Of a stretch of 64,000 nt of DNA, positions 24,260 to 32,836 are shown piece after piece. A program made the translations under genes and the position numbers. The stretch spans positions 32,745 to 96,744 of the forward strand of contig CAZXFH010000006.1 of the NCBI GenBank assembly GCA_964640055.1, given 5' to 3'. Within the stretch, counting starts at the first letter, position 1, and each line of letters begins with the position of its first letter. A model generated the notes under the pieces. It was not told the DNA's origin, did no database searches, and saw only the letters and a program-made list of their open reading frames with translations. The stretch is from CAZXFH01 sp964640055. Its GTDB lineage: Bacteria; Fidelibacterota; UBA2242; JAFGTP01.

Positions 24260-25585
24260 ATGATCGATCGCTACACTTTACCGGAAATGGGCCGGATCTG
24301 GTCGCTGCAGAATAAATTTCGCACCTGGTGGCTGGTAGAATTAGAAGTATGCCGCGTCCAGTGTGAGCGGGGTGTAATTCCGCAAGAAGATTTTAAGACG
24401 ATTGAGGAAAAAGCCGAGTTCGATATCGCCCGGATATTAGAGATCGAGGACAAGGTAAAGCATGATGTGATCGCCTTTTTGACAGATATTTCCGGGCATG
24501 TGGGTCCCGCCGCCAGACATATTCATAAGGGGATGACCTCTTCTGATTTGCTGGATACGGCCCTGGCCGTCCAAATCGCTGAGGCCGGTGCACTCTTAGC
24601 AGAAAAATTAGAACAACTGGAGCAGGTCTTAACCGATAAGGCGCACCAGTATAAAGACCAGCTGATGGTTGGCAGAACCCATGGAATCCATGCCGAGCCC
24701 ATCACTCTGGGATTGAAAATTTTGATTTGGCGGGAGGAGATCAAGCGGCATATGGCACGTTTCCGTATGGCACTTAATGAGCTGAAAGTGGGCAAGATAT
24801 CCGGAGCGGTGGGGACCTATCAGCATTTGGAACCGGCTGTGGAAGCCCGGGTATGTGAAAATTTGGGACTGACACCGGCTCTGGTAAGCAATCAAATTGT
24901 ACAACGGGATCGTCATGCCGCTTTTATTAACGCCCTGGCCCTGATCGGTGCCACTCTGGAGAAAATGGCTACAGAGATTCGCCATCTGCAACGGACCGAG
25001 GTGCTGGAAGCCGAAGAGTATTTTTCCAAAGGACAAAAAGGATCCTCGGCCATGCCCCATAAGCGCAATCCCATTTTATCGGAACGGGTCTGTGGCTTAG
25101 CCCGTCTTTTGAGAGGTTATGCCATCACAGCCTTTGAAAATGTATCCCTCTGGCATGAACGGGATATCTCTCATTCTTCTGCCGAAAGAGTTATTATGCC
25201 TGATGCCTGTATCACTTTGGATTTTCTGCTCTATGAAATGACCCGCATCCTGGACAATTTAGTTATCTATCCCGAACAAATGCGTCGCAATTTATTTTTA
25301 ACCCGGGGTTTAATTTTCTCGCAGGAGATACTACTGGCTTTGATCCGCAAAGGGCTAACACGGGAGAAGGCCTATCAATTGGTCCAGCATAATGCCATGC
25401 AAGCCTGGCAGGCGGACGAGGATTTTAAAGACCTGTTAAAAGCCGATCAACAGATCAAGGCCCATTTGGATGCGTCGGAAATCGAGGGACTCTTTGATCT
25501 GGATAAAATTTTAGAGCGCGTAAATTTTATTTTTAACCGTCTTGAAAAGAGGAGAAATAATGGAAAAGAAGAAAAAACTCTATGA
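24260..25585 (+). CDS. purB: Adenylosuccinate lyase
   Basis: PurB splits adenylosuccinate to AMP and fumarate and SAICAR to AICAR, serving two steps of purine synthesis. The 441-residue protein is the shorter type, starting RYTLPEMGRIWS. It has the fumarase-superfamily signature with the catalytic serine in GSSAMPHKRNPILSE, the TSSDLLDTAL loop and VGRTHGIHAEPITLG. Its end overlaps purC by 26 bases; purC catalyses the step before the SAICAR cleavage. Confidence 0.97.
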   Translation: MIDRYTLPEMGRIWSLQNKFRTWWLVELEVCRVQCERGVIPQEDFKTIEEKAEFDIARILEIEDKVKHDVIAFLTDISGHVGPAARHIHKGMTSSDLLDTALAVQIAEAGALLAEKLEQLEQVLTDKAHQYKDQLMVGRTHGIHAEPITLGLKILIWREEIKRHMARFRMALNELKVGKISGAVGTYQHLEPAVEARVCENLGLTPALVSNQIVQRDRHAAFINALALIGATLEKMATEIRHLQRTEVLEAEEYFSKGQKGSSAMPHKRNPILSERVCGLARLLRGYAITAFENVSLWHERDISHSSAERVIMPDACITLDFLLYEMTRILDNLVIYPEQMRRNLFLTRGLIFSQEILLALIRKGLTREKAYQLVQHNAMQAWQADEDFKDLLKADQQIKAHLDASEIEGLFDLDKILERVNFIFNRLEKRRNNGKEEKTL

Positions 25586-26270
25586 AGGCAAAGCCAAAAT
25601 TGTTTACCAGACTGACGATGATGTTCTGGTCGTACAACATTTTAAAGATGATGCCACTGCTTTTGATGGGGAGAAAAAGGGCACGGTAATCGGCAAAGGA
25701 GTGGCCAACAATAGTATCAGTTCCGCCTTGTTCAAGTTGTTACAGAAGAAGGGAATTGAAACTCATTTTGAAAAGAAATTAAACGATAACGAGATGTTGG
25801 TTAAGCGGGTAGAGATTGTACCGGTGGAAGTCGTGGTCAGAAATATTTCAGCGGGAAGTCTCTGCCGGCGGTATGGATTTGAGGAAGGTATCCGTTTTGA
25901 AGCCCCTGTTCTTGAATTTTATTACAAGAGTGACGAATTACATGATCCCCTGATGAATTGCGATCACATTCGGGCCATGGGTTTGGCCACTGATCAGGAA
26001 CTGGATTATATACATACCCAAGCCCTGAAGATCAATACTGTATTGAAAGCCTTTTTTGATTCCATAGAGATCGATTTAGTGGATTTTAAATTGGAGTTTG
26101 GTCGTTTCCAGGACCGGTTATTATTGGCTGATGAAATATCCCCTGATACTTGCCGCTTCTGGGAGAAAGGAACCCATAAGAAATTGGACAAAGACCGTTT
26201 CCGTTTTGATTTGGGCGAGGTGGAAGACACCTACCGGGAGATGATGAAACGTATCGGAGGATCGGATTGA
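25560..26270 (+). CDS. purC: Phosphoribosylaminoimidazole-succinocarboxamide (SAICAR) synthase
   Basis: PurC joins CAIR and aspartate with ATP. From ATG at 25560 (GAGGAG five bases upstream) it has 236 residues, the usual single-domain length. Motifs: KLYEGKAKIVYQTDD, the ATP-binding DDATAFDGEKKG, EIVPVEVVVRNISAGS (the family signature) and a C-terminal LADEISPDTCRFWEKG. It overlaps purB upstream, and psd downstream by four bases. Confidence 0.97.
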   Translation: MEKKKKLYEGKAKIVYQTDDDVLVVQHFKDDATAFDGEKKGTVIGKGVANNSISSALFKLLQKKGIETHFEKKLNDNEMLVKRVEIVPVEVVVRNISAGSLCRRYGFEEGIRFEAPVLEFYYKSDELHDPLMNCDHIRAMGLATDQELDYIHTQALKINTVLKAFFDSIEIDLVDFKLEFGRFQDRLLLADEISPDTCRFWEKGTHKKLDKDRFRFDLGEVEDTYREMMKRIGGSD

Positions 26271-26908
26271 TTGCCAGGGAAGGACTGCGGATCATCCTGA
26301 TTTCTTTTTTTCTGGCATTCACACTGACCATATTGACTTTAATATGGCCCTTTATAATCCTGAAAATCTTATGCTGGATCAGTCTGTTTTTATTTTTACT
26401 GGTGCTCTATTTTTTTCGGGATCCAATCCGCAGAAGTCCTGTGGATAAAAATGTGATTTTGGCTCCGGCGGATGGCCGGATCATCGTGCTTGATCAAAAA
26501 GTGCAAGATGATTTTGTGGGCCAGGCCAAACAGATCTCCATATTTTTGTCAATTTTCGACGTGCATAGTAATCGCATACCTTATGATGGTAAAGTACAAG
26601 ATCTCATCTATAACAGAGGTCAGTTTCTGCCTGCTTTCAGAAGCAAGGCTTCGTTTAGTAACGAGAATTTGGTAACTTGTATTGCAAAGGGTGATTCACG
26701 CTTTAAGGTTAAGCAGATCAGCGGTTTGATTGCCCGCCGCATTGTAAACCATCTGCAGATCGGAGATGAGGTCAAAAAGGGAACGCGCTTTGGTATGATA
26801 AAATTCGGTTCACGCGTCGATCTTTTTTTACCCCGTGAAGTAACGTTAAAAGTTCGGCTTAATCAGCATATAAAAGCGGGGGAAACCATAATTGCGGAAT
26901 TGCCATGA
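26267..26908 (+). CDS. psd: Phosphatidylserine decarboxylase family protein
   Basis: 213 residues, the short pyruvoyl-dependent form. Two N-terminal membrane helices (about 8-50) precede the catalytic domain beginning VILAPADGRIIVLDQ. IFLSIFDVHSNRIPYDG follows, and the autocleavage site is the Gly-Ser in RFGMIKFGSRVDLFLP, where the serine becomes the pyruvoyl group. It makes phosphatidylethanolamine at the inner membrane from the product of the next gene, pssA. It is flanked by ATGA overlaps on both sides, which ties membrane lipid synthesis into a purine gene run. Confidence 0.94.
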   Translation: MIAREGLRIILISFFLAFTLTILTLIWPFIILKILCWISLFLFLLVLYFFRDPIRRSPVDKNVILAPADGRIIVLDQKVQDDFVGQAKQISIFLSIFDVHSNRIPYDGKVQDLIYNRGQFLPAFRSKASFSNENLVTCIAKGDSRFKVKQISGLIARRIVNHLQIGDEVKKGTRFGMIKFGSRVDLFLPREVTLKVRLNQHIKAGETIIAELP

Positions 26909-27621
26909 AAAAAATTAACCGTCAGGTTGTGCCCAGTATTTTCACAATTTTCAATTTGTTTTTCGGTTTTTTAGCGATCCTACAAATATTTCAAAAACAT
27001 TATATTACTGCGGTTTTGCTGATCTTTTTTGCCGGCCTTTTTGATGTGATTGATGGGAAAGTGGCCCGCTGGTTAAATAATGATTCCCAATTTGGGATCG
27101 AGATGGATTCCCTGGCCGATGGTATTTCTTTTTGTCTGGCGCCTTCCATTTTGATCTATGACGTCTATGCTGCTGACCTGGGACTGTTAGGGGCCCTGAT
27201 AAGTTTCTTTCCCCTGCTATTTGGGGTCATCCGGCTGGCAAAGTACAATCTAAAAGCGGACAGCGCTGCTAACCGCCAATTTATAGGGTTACCGGTACCT
27301 GCCAGCGCCATCATTATCGGCTCCTTTTTATGGTTTAATTATAATTTGAACGGTAACTATGGCAATGCAAAATTGGCCTTATCCCTGGTCCTCTTTCTTG
27401 CTTTTCTGATGATCAGCTCGATTCCTTTCGGCTCTTTTCCAAAATTATCCTTCCGGAGTGGTGCTTTTATTACGATTAGAACTATTACATTGTTTATTCT
27501 GATAATATTATTCATATTCTATGGTGGGCTGGTTCTGTTTCCGACCTTCATGTTTTATTTGTTTACCTATATTATTTCCTGGATGGTAAATGAATCACCC
27601 AAAGAAGAAATGATTAAATAA
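26905..27621 (+). CDS. pssA: CDP-diacylglycerol-serine O-phosphatidyltransferase
   Basis: A 238-residue integral membrane enzyme with about seven helices that makes phosphatidylserine from CDP-diacylglycerol and serine. The CDP-alcohol phosphatidyltransferase signature DG-x2-AR-x8-G-x3-D-x3-D is complete: DGKVARWLNNDSQFGIEMDS followed by LAD. VPSIFTIFNLFFGF at the N-terminus is typical of the PssA branch. It forms a pathway pair with psd, which overlaps it by four bases. purS follows at 22 bases with an AGGTAGG site. Confidence 0.95.
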   Translation: MKKINRQVVPSIFTIFNLFFGFLAILQIFQKHYITAVLLIFFAGLFDVIDGKVARWLNNDSQFGIEMDSLADGISFCLAPSILIYDVYAADLGLLGALISFFPLLFGVIRLAKYNLKADSAANRQFIGLPVPASAIIIGSFLWFNYNLNGNYGNAKLALSLVLFLAFLMISSIPFGSFPKLSFRSGAFITIRTITLFILIILFIFYGGLVLFPTFMFYLFTYIISWMVNESPKEEMIK

Positions 27622-27643
27622 AATAAAAGGTAGGTAATCGGTT

Positions 27644-27901
27644 ATGTGGGTTGCTAAAGTAGTCGTTAATTATAAACCCGGTATCCTCGATCCCGAGGCC
27701 AAAGCTGTACAAAATGCGCTTTCTTCTTTGGGATATCAGGATATTCATCAAGTTGAAACCGGAAAATATTTCAGGTTAACGATATCTGCAAAATTGAGCC
27801 GCAAAGAGGCTGAAAAAGTAACGCATAGGGCTTGTGATAAACTCTTATCAAACCCGGTGATTGAAAATTATCGGTTTGATTTGCAAGAGGTACCGGAATG
27901 A
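27644..27901 (+). CDS. purS: Phosphoribosylformylglycinamidine synthase subunit PurS
   Basis: 85 residues with the typical PurS pattern: VVNYKPGILDPEAKAVQNAL, then the GYQDIHQVETGKYFRLTI strand, and NPVIENYRF near the end. PurS bridges PurQ and PurL in the three-part FGAR amidotransferase. It overlaps purQ by four bases. purL is not encoded in the window, although it usually follows. Confidence 0.94.
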   Translation: MWVAKVVVNYKPGILDPEAKAVQNALSSLGYQDIHQVETGKYFRLTISAKLSRKEAEKVTHRACDKLLSNPVIENYRFDLQEVPE

Positions 27902-28578
27902 GAGTCGGTGTCGTGGTTTTTCCGGGTTCTAATTGTGATTATGATGTTTTTCATCTAATCCGGCGGGTTTTAGACTGCAGTGTTGATTATATCTGGCATA
28001 AGGACAGCTCCTTGCGGCTTTATGATGCCATTGTTTTACCGGGCGGCTTTTCCTACGGTGATTATTTACGACCCGGAGCCGTGGCCCGGTTTTCGCCTGT
28101 CATGCCGGTAATAATTGATTTTGCCAAGCAGGGGAAACCGGTTTTAGGGATCTGTAACGGCTTCCAAATATTACTCGAAGCCGGGCTCTTACCGGGAGCC
28201 TTGATCACTAACGATCACTTGCGTTTTCGATGTCAGCAGGTTTATATCAAAGTGGTCAATGAGAGGAGTCCTTTTACCCGGCAATATGAAAAAGGACAAG
28301 TATTAAAGATGCCGGTCGCGCATCACAGTGGAAATTACTATGCCGAAGAAAAGACCTTGGAGGAATTGCATAAAAACAATCGCATTGTCTTTAAATATTG
28401 CAATGTAAAGGGTCAGGAAATCAGCGCATCCAATCCCAATGGATCCCTTGCGAATATTGCCGGAATATTGAGTAAGGAAGGAAATGTAATGGGCATGATG
28501 CCTCACCCCGAACGGGCAGCCGAGTCAATCCTGGGATCAACTGATGGCCTGAAAATATTTAAATCTATAATGGAGTGA
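27898..28578 (+). CDS. purQ: Phosphoribosylformylglycinamidine synthase subunit PurQ (glutaminase)
   Basis: 226 residues of a class I glutamine amidotransferase. It has VVVFPGSNCDYDVF, the GGFSYGDYLRPGAVA loop, nucleophile Cys in VLGICNGFQILLEAGLLPGA, and the His/Glu pair in MMPHPERAAE. It supplies ammonia to PurL, with PurS as the linker. It overlaps purS upstream, and a small DUF4321 membrane gene follows at 7 bases. Confidence 0.96.
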   Translation: MRVGVVVFPGSNCDYDVFHLIRRVLDCSVDYIWHKDSSLRLYDAIVLPGGFSYGDYLRPGAVARFSPVMPVIIDFAKQGKPVLGICNGFQILLEAGLLPGALITNDHLRFRCQQVYIKVVNERSPFTRQYEKGQVLKMPVAHHSGNYYAEEKTLEELHKNNRIVFKYCNVKGQEISASNPNGSLANIAGILSKEGNVMGMMPHPERAAESILGSTDGLKIFKSIME

Positions 28579-28585
28579 TGACACG

Positions 28586-28861
28586 ATGCAATCAGATTCA
28601 AAAAAGTTTTCTATTATTTTTGTGATTGCTATGTTTTTGTTTGGCGCAATGATCGGCTCTTTAGCCGGTGAACTGATTAAAATGGCGATTCCCGACGGTG
28701 TGGTAAAAGAGGTGTTTTTACGCTCGATTGATGTGATGATAGGTCCGGCAGTGGTTGACCTGATCATGTTTTCAATCACATTGGGGTTTACATTAAAGAT
28801 AAATTTAATCGGATTTATTGGGATTGGGATGGCCTATTATCTTTTACGCTATTGGCGTTAA
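28586..28861 (+). CDS. DUF4321 family small membrane protein
   Basis: 91 residues with two or three hydrophobic segments (about 10-30, 50-70 and 74-88). GAMIGSLAGELIKMAIP followed by ITLGFTLKINLIGFIGIGMAYY fits the DUF4321 family, for which no function is known. Members often lie near purine, tat or nucleotide genes in Firmicutes and FCB bacteria. GAGTGATGACACG precedes the ATG. The position between purQ and tatA is the only clue to its role. Confidence 0.8.
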   Translation: MQSDSKKFSIIFVIAMFLFGAMIGSLAGELIKMAIPDGVVKEVFLRSIDVMIGPAVVDLIMFSITLGFTLKINLIGFIGIGMAYYLLRYWR

Positions 28862-28885
28862 TTATAAATAATAAGAGGTGCTAGA

Positions 28886-29110
28886 ATGAATTTAGGTGCA
28901 GGCGAAATAATATTAATTCTATTGGTTTTGCTTTTACTATTTGGTGCTAAGCGACTTCCTGAGCTGGCTAAAGGACTGGGTAAAAGTCTGAAAGAGTTTA
29001 AAAAAGCGACCAGAGATGTGCAGAATGAAATTGAAAATGCCGGTGAATCTGACCAGGTAAAATCGGATAATTCCAAGCCGAAAAAAGAGCAATCGCCTAA
29101 AGACCAATAA
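28886..29110 (+). CDS. tatA: Sec-independent protein translocase TatA
   Basis: 74 residues: a short N-terminal transmembrane helix (EIILILLVLLLLF), the hinge FGAKRLPELAKGLG, an amphipathic helix (KSLKEFKKATRDVQNEI) and a charged, lysine-rich tail. TatA forms the pore-like assembly of the twin-arginine pathway that exports folded proteins. tatB/tatC are not in the window. An AGAGGTG site precedes ATG. Confidence 0.94.
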   Translation: MNLGAGEIILILLVLLLLFGAKRLPELAKGLGKSLKEFKKATRDVQNEIENAGESDQVKSDNSKPKKEQSPKDQ

Positions 29111-29126
29111 GTACATTATAAGTTCT

Positions 29127-30515
29127 GTGATCAACAATTTTCCGGAACGGGTGGCGCGCACACTGCAGCTGCTTAGGGATAAAAATCCTTATAATGCGGT
29201 TATTTCTGTATTACCTGAGGTTGAACAGGTCAGCCGGGGTATCCAAGCACACATAGACCATGGACAGGCCGGACCTTTGGCCGGTTATATGGTCGGTGTC
29301 AAAGACAATATCAGCGTCAAGGATCAGGGCTTGACCTGTGGTTCGAAGATCCTGACAGAGTTTATCAGTCCCTACCATGCCACCGTCATAAAAAAAATCA
29401 TCGCGGCTGACGGATTGCTTGTGGCGAAACTGAATATGGATGAATTTGCCATGGGTTCTTCCAACGAGCATTCCTGTTTTGGTGCGGTGCGAAATCCCCA
29501 TGATGGGACCCGGGTGCCCGGCGGGTCCAGTGGTGGTGCTGCGGCTGCTGTGGCCGGGAAACTGGTTGATATAGCCCTGGGGTCGGATACCGGTGGCTCA
29601 ATCCGACAGCCGGCAGCTTTCTGTGGTATCGTTGGGCTGAAACCCACTTATGGGCGTGTCTCGCGCTATGGTCTGGTGGCCTTTGCCTCTTCCTTAGATC
29701 AGATCGGACCTCTGGCGCAGGATGTATCTGACTGTGCCCGTTTGCTGCAAGTGATAGCCGGGAAAGACCCACAAGACTCTACTTCTGTGGATGTTCCGGT
29801 TCCCAATTATAGTCAAACTTTAGGTCAGGATATTAAGGGTTTACGAATTGGTGTTCCCCGGGAATACATGCAAAGAAAGGGGTTGAATGCCGAAATAGAA
29901 AAACGCATCAGGGATACAGTGGCCTTATTAAAAGGAGCTGGCGCTGAGATCCGGGATATTTCACTGCCCCACACCGATTTGGCAGTTGCGGTCTACTATA
30001 TTATTGCCACAGCGGAAGCCTCTTCAAATTTAGCGCGCTATGATGGAATCCGCTACGGATTCAGTGACCGTAGACCGACTCTGGAAAAATTGATTTCCGA
30101 GACCCGTCACCAGGGATTCGGATTTGAGGTTATCCGGCGTATCATGCTGGGGACTTATGTATTATCGGCGGGTTACTATGACGCCTACTATGACAAGGCC
30201 CAGCGGGTGCGGCGCTTGATTAAGCAGGATTTTGTTAAGGCCTTTCAGTCAGTGGATCTGATCCTTTCACCGACAACCCCCACATTACCCTTTAAAATTG
30301 GGGAGAAAATAGAAGACCCGCTCGCTATGTATTTAAGTGATATCTTTACTGTTCCAGCCAGTTTGGCAGGAGTGCCGGCCATGAATATTCCCCTGGGTCT
30401 GTCCCGCCGTAGTTTGCCGATCGGAGGGCAGTTGCTCGCTAATTATTTTCAGGAAGCCGATATTCTGCGGGTGGGGCATTATCTGGAGCAACAAATTTCC
30501 GGTTCGGGGACATAG
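29127..30515 (+). CDS. gatA: Glutamyl/aspartyl-tRNA amidotransferase subunit A
   Basis: GatA releases ammonia from glutamine for the conversion of misacylated Glu-tRNA(Gln) or Asp-tRNA(Asn). The 462-residue product shows the amidase Ser-cisSer-Lys triad: Lys59 in VGVKDNISVKD, cis-Ser134 in PGGSSGGAAAAVAG and nucleophile Ser158 in GSDTGGSIRQPAAF. The start is GTG at 29127 and lacks a strong ribosome site. It is the last gene of the 24-gene run; gatB and gatC are elsewhere. Confidence 0.95.
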   Translation: MINNFPERVARTLQLLRDKNPYNAVISVLPEVEQVSRGIQAHIDHGQAGPLAGYMVGVKDNISVKDQGLTCGSKILTEFISPYHATVIKKIIAADGLLVAKLNMDEFAMGSSNEHSCFGAVRNPHDGTRVPGGSSGGAAAAVAGKLVDIALGSDTGGSIRQPAAFCGIVGLKPTYGRVSRYGLVAFASSLDQIGPLAQDVSDCARLLQVIAGKDPQDSTSVDVPVPNYSQTLGQDIKGLRIGVPREYMQRKGLNAEIEKRIRDTVALLKGAGAEIRDISLPHTDLAVAVYYIIATAEASSNLARYDGIRYGFSDRRPTLEKLISETRHQGFGFEVIRRIMLGTYVLSAGYYDAYYDKAQRVRRLIKQDFVKAFQSVDLILSPTTPTLPFKIGEKIEDPLAMYLSDIFTVPASLAGVPAMNIPLGLSRRSLPIGGQLLANYFQEADILRVGHYLEQQISGSGT

Positions 30516-30813
30516 CGGTCGATTAATTATAGAATAGCCAGGCTGCTGACAGGAGTGTGGTTGATTGGCAGTGATCCGAGGACAGAGTTGGAACATTCAC
30601 GTACTGGATTTGTAAAAAAGATTTGAACCGTCACCCGGTCATGAATAAATGTAAGCAGACAAAATTATTGATGATAGAGCATAATTGATTAAATTTCAGC
30701 GGAATTGGGTAGTATATGAAGGTGAAGGTATTGAAGAATAGTGCAGCTATATTTTTAAGACGGAATTTAAAGTTGATTAATAACTGTATCAGGCCTGAAA
30801 TCAGATAGATAAT
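30516..30813. other. 298-base intergenic region between gatA and batA
   Basis: This is the largest gap on the plus strand between 10773 and 50729. I see no RNA gene or convincing terminator. TTGATG at 30668 and AAATTT at 30691, separated by 17 bases, could be a weak promoter for the bat genes. A 30-codon basic frame (ATG 30716 to TAG 30808, starting MKVKVLKNSAAIFLRR) ends six bases before batA; it could be a leader peptide but has no proper ribosome site. Confidence 0.4.
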
Positions 30814-31809
30814 ATGTTTTATTTTGCTGATTGGGGTTATCTTTTTGGTTTATTAATAGTTCCTCTGCTTGTGTTCTGGTATCGCCAGCGGGGCAAGCAC
30901 TATGAATCCGCGATCCGTTTTTCATCGATCAAGGAAATTGCAGCTTTAACCGGCGGTCGTCATCAATGGAAGCCGCAAACTCTGATGGGGATTAAAATGG
31001 TGGGGTTAATGCTGCTGATATTGGCTTTGGCCCGTCCTCAAAAGGGGAATACTGAAAAAGAGTTTATCACTGAAGGCATCGATATAATGCTAGTATTGGA
31101 CATTTCCAGTTCCATGCGGGCAGTTGATTTTCAACCCAATCGCTTGGAAGCTGCCAAAGCTGTCGCCCAAAAATTTATCGAGGGTCGTCGTAATGATCGT
31201 ATCGGACTGGTGGTTTTTGCTGCAGAAAGTTTTTTACAATGTCCTCTAACCATTGATTATAATGTACTGGAACGCTTTTTAGCGCAGGTTGAAATTGTTG
31301 AAGAGGAATATGATGGAACGGCCATTGGCATGGCCATAGCGAACGGGATTAATCGCTTAAGGGAGAGTGAGGCACAAAGTAAGGTCATGATTTTACTTTC
31401 CGATGGTCGTAACAATGCGGGTGAACTGGATCCGATTACTGCGGCAGAGATGGCCAAGACTTTCGATATCAAGATCCACACTATCGGAGCGGGTACCCGG
31501 GGTAAGAAAGCCCTCTATCCGGTCGGAAAGATCGGCGGGCAGGTGCAATACCGTAAGGTCGATATTGAAATCGATGAAGAGGTATTACAGTCTGTAGCTG
31601 ATATAACCGGCGGGCAGTATTTCCGGGCTACGGACCGGGAACATTTGCTCACGGTCTATCAGGAAATTAGTCAGATGGAGAAGACCGACATTAAGGTTAA
31701 AGAGTACTATAATTTTAAAGATCTTTACGAATATTTTTTATTCCCGGGTTTGCTATTGATCTCTCTGGCGCTGATCATGGGATTAACCATCTGGAGGAAA
31801 ACGCCTTAA
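30814..31809 (+). CDS. batA: BatA: membrane-anchored von Willebrand factor A domain protein
   Basis: 331 residues. Two N-terminal membrane helices (about 7-22 and 60-76) flank an aerotolerance BatA N-terminal motif. The VWA domain has MIDAS residues DISSS (about 94-98), Thr in DGTAIGMAIANG and Asp in LLSDGRNNAG. A final helix (FPGLLLISLALIMGLTIW) anchors the C-terminus. Bat proteins form a periplasmic-facing inner-membrane complex linked to oxidative-stress tolerance in Bacteroides and related bacteria. It heads a five-gene cluster but no moxR or DUF58 gene precedes it here. The stop overlaps the batB start in TAATG. Confidence 0.93.
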   Translation: MFYFADWGYLFGLLIVPLLVFWYRQRGKHYESAIRFSSIKEIAALTGGRHQWKPQTLMGIKMVGLMLLILALARPQKGNTEKEFITEGIDIMLVLDISSSMRAVDFQPNRLEAAKAVAQKFIEGRRNDRIGLVVFAAESFLQCPLTIDYNVLERFLAQVEIVEEEYDGTAIGMAIANGINRLRESEAQSKVMILLSDGRNNAGELDPITAAEMAKTFDIKIHTIGAGTRGKKALYPVGKIGGQVQYRKVDIEIDEEVLQSVADITGGQYFRATDREHLLTVYQEISQMEKTDIKVKEYYNFKDLYEYFLFPGLLLISLALIMGLTIWRKTP

Positions 31810-32831
31810 TGGTCAAATTCGCTAATCCCACATATATCTGGACTTTTGGGCTAATTGTCGTCATATTGGTACTGATCATCTATAATCGTCGTAAATGGTC
31901 TCGGAATATGGCGGTTTTTGCCGGTGAAGCCCTAACCGAAAAAGTATTGGAGGGATATCGGCATAAATGGAAGCGCTGGAAAGAACGCTTGCTGGTGTTG
32001 ACATTGATATGCCTCGCCCTGGCCCTGATCGGACCTCAGGTTGGAAAAAAGTTGACCAAAGTTAAAAGAAAGGGAATTGATATAATCATTGCCTTTGACA
32101 CCTCTATTAGTATGAATGCCAGCGATATTTCACCGCGACGGTTGGAGCGCGCCAAATATGAAGTCGGTAAATTCATCGACAATTTACACGGCGATCGAAT
32201 CGGCGTAATCGCCTTTGCCGGGATTAGTTACCTGGTTTGCCCGCTGACCATGGATTATAATGCCGTGGAATTGTTTATGGAAGCCGTAGACACCGATATC
32301 ATCGGTGTTCAGGGAACCGCGATTGCTGCAGCTATTACCAGGGCTTTGGGTGCCTTTGAAGCGGGTACAAAAAAACATAAAGCCTTGATTGTTATTTCCG
32401 ATGGTGAGGATCACGAAGGGGATATCAAAACTGCAGTGCAAAAGGCAGCTGCAGAGGGTGTGATCATCTATTCTGTGGGGGTGGGTACCTATTCCGGAGC
32501 GCCTATTCCTGTACAGGGCAAGCCGGGGGAAACAAAATTTAAGCGGGACCGTTCCGGCAAAGTAGTAACCACCACCCTGGAGGAAGCTACTTTACAGCAA
32601 ATAGCCGCGGCCACCGGCGGGAAATATTATCGGATGCAGGGCGAACCCCGGGTTTTCGATAAAATCTATCAGGATATCCTTCAAATGGAGCAAAAAGAGA
32701 TCCGTAGCCACCAGTACAGCGATTATAGGACCCAATACCAGCCATTCCTGTTGATTGGAATAGTATTTTTCCTGGCCAGTATAGTTGTTTCCGAGCGTAA
32801 ATTGAGTCAGCAAGCGCCTAAAAGGAGCTAG
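31809..32831 (+). CDS. batB: BatB: membrane-anchored von Willebrand factor A domain protein
   Basis: 340 residues, a paralogue of BatA. There is an N-terminal helix (TFGLIVVILVLIIYN), a second helix near 55-75, then a VWA domain with MIDAS DTSIS (about 98-102), GTAIAAAITRAL and VISDGEDHEG. A characteristic insert (GTYSGAPIPVQGKPG) and a C-terminal helix (FLLIGIVFFLASIVV) complete it. All MIDAS residues are retained, so it should bind a divalent metal. It follows batA with a one-base overlap and precedes batC by five bases. Confidence 0.93.
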   Translation: MVKFANPTYIWTFGLIVVILVLIIYNRRKWSRNMAVFAGEALTEKVLEGYRHKWKRWKERLLVLTLICLALALIGPQVGKKLTKVKRKGIDIIIAFDTSISMNASDISPRRLERAKYEVGKFIDNLHGDRIGVIAFAGISYLVCPLTMDYNAVELFMEAVDTDIIGVQGTAIAAAITRALGAFEAGTKKHKALIVISDGEDHEGDIKTAVQKAAAEGVIIYSVGVGTYSGAPIPVQGKPGETKFKRDRSGKVVTTTLEEATLQQIAAATGGKYYRMQGEPRVFDKIYQDILQMEQKEIRSHQYSDYRTQYQPFLLIGIVFFLASIVVSERKLSQQAPKRS

Positions 32832-32836
32832 GACCC

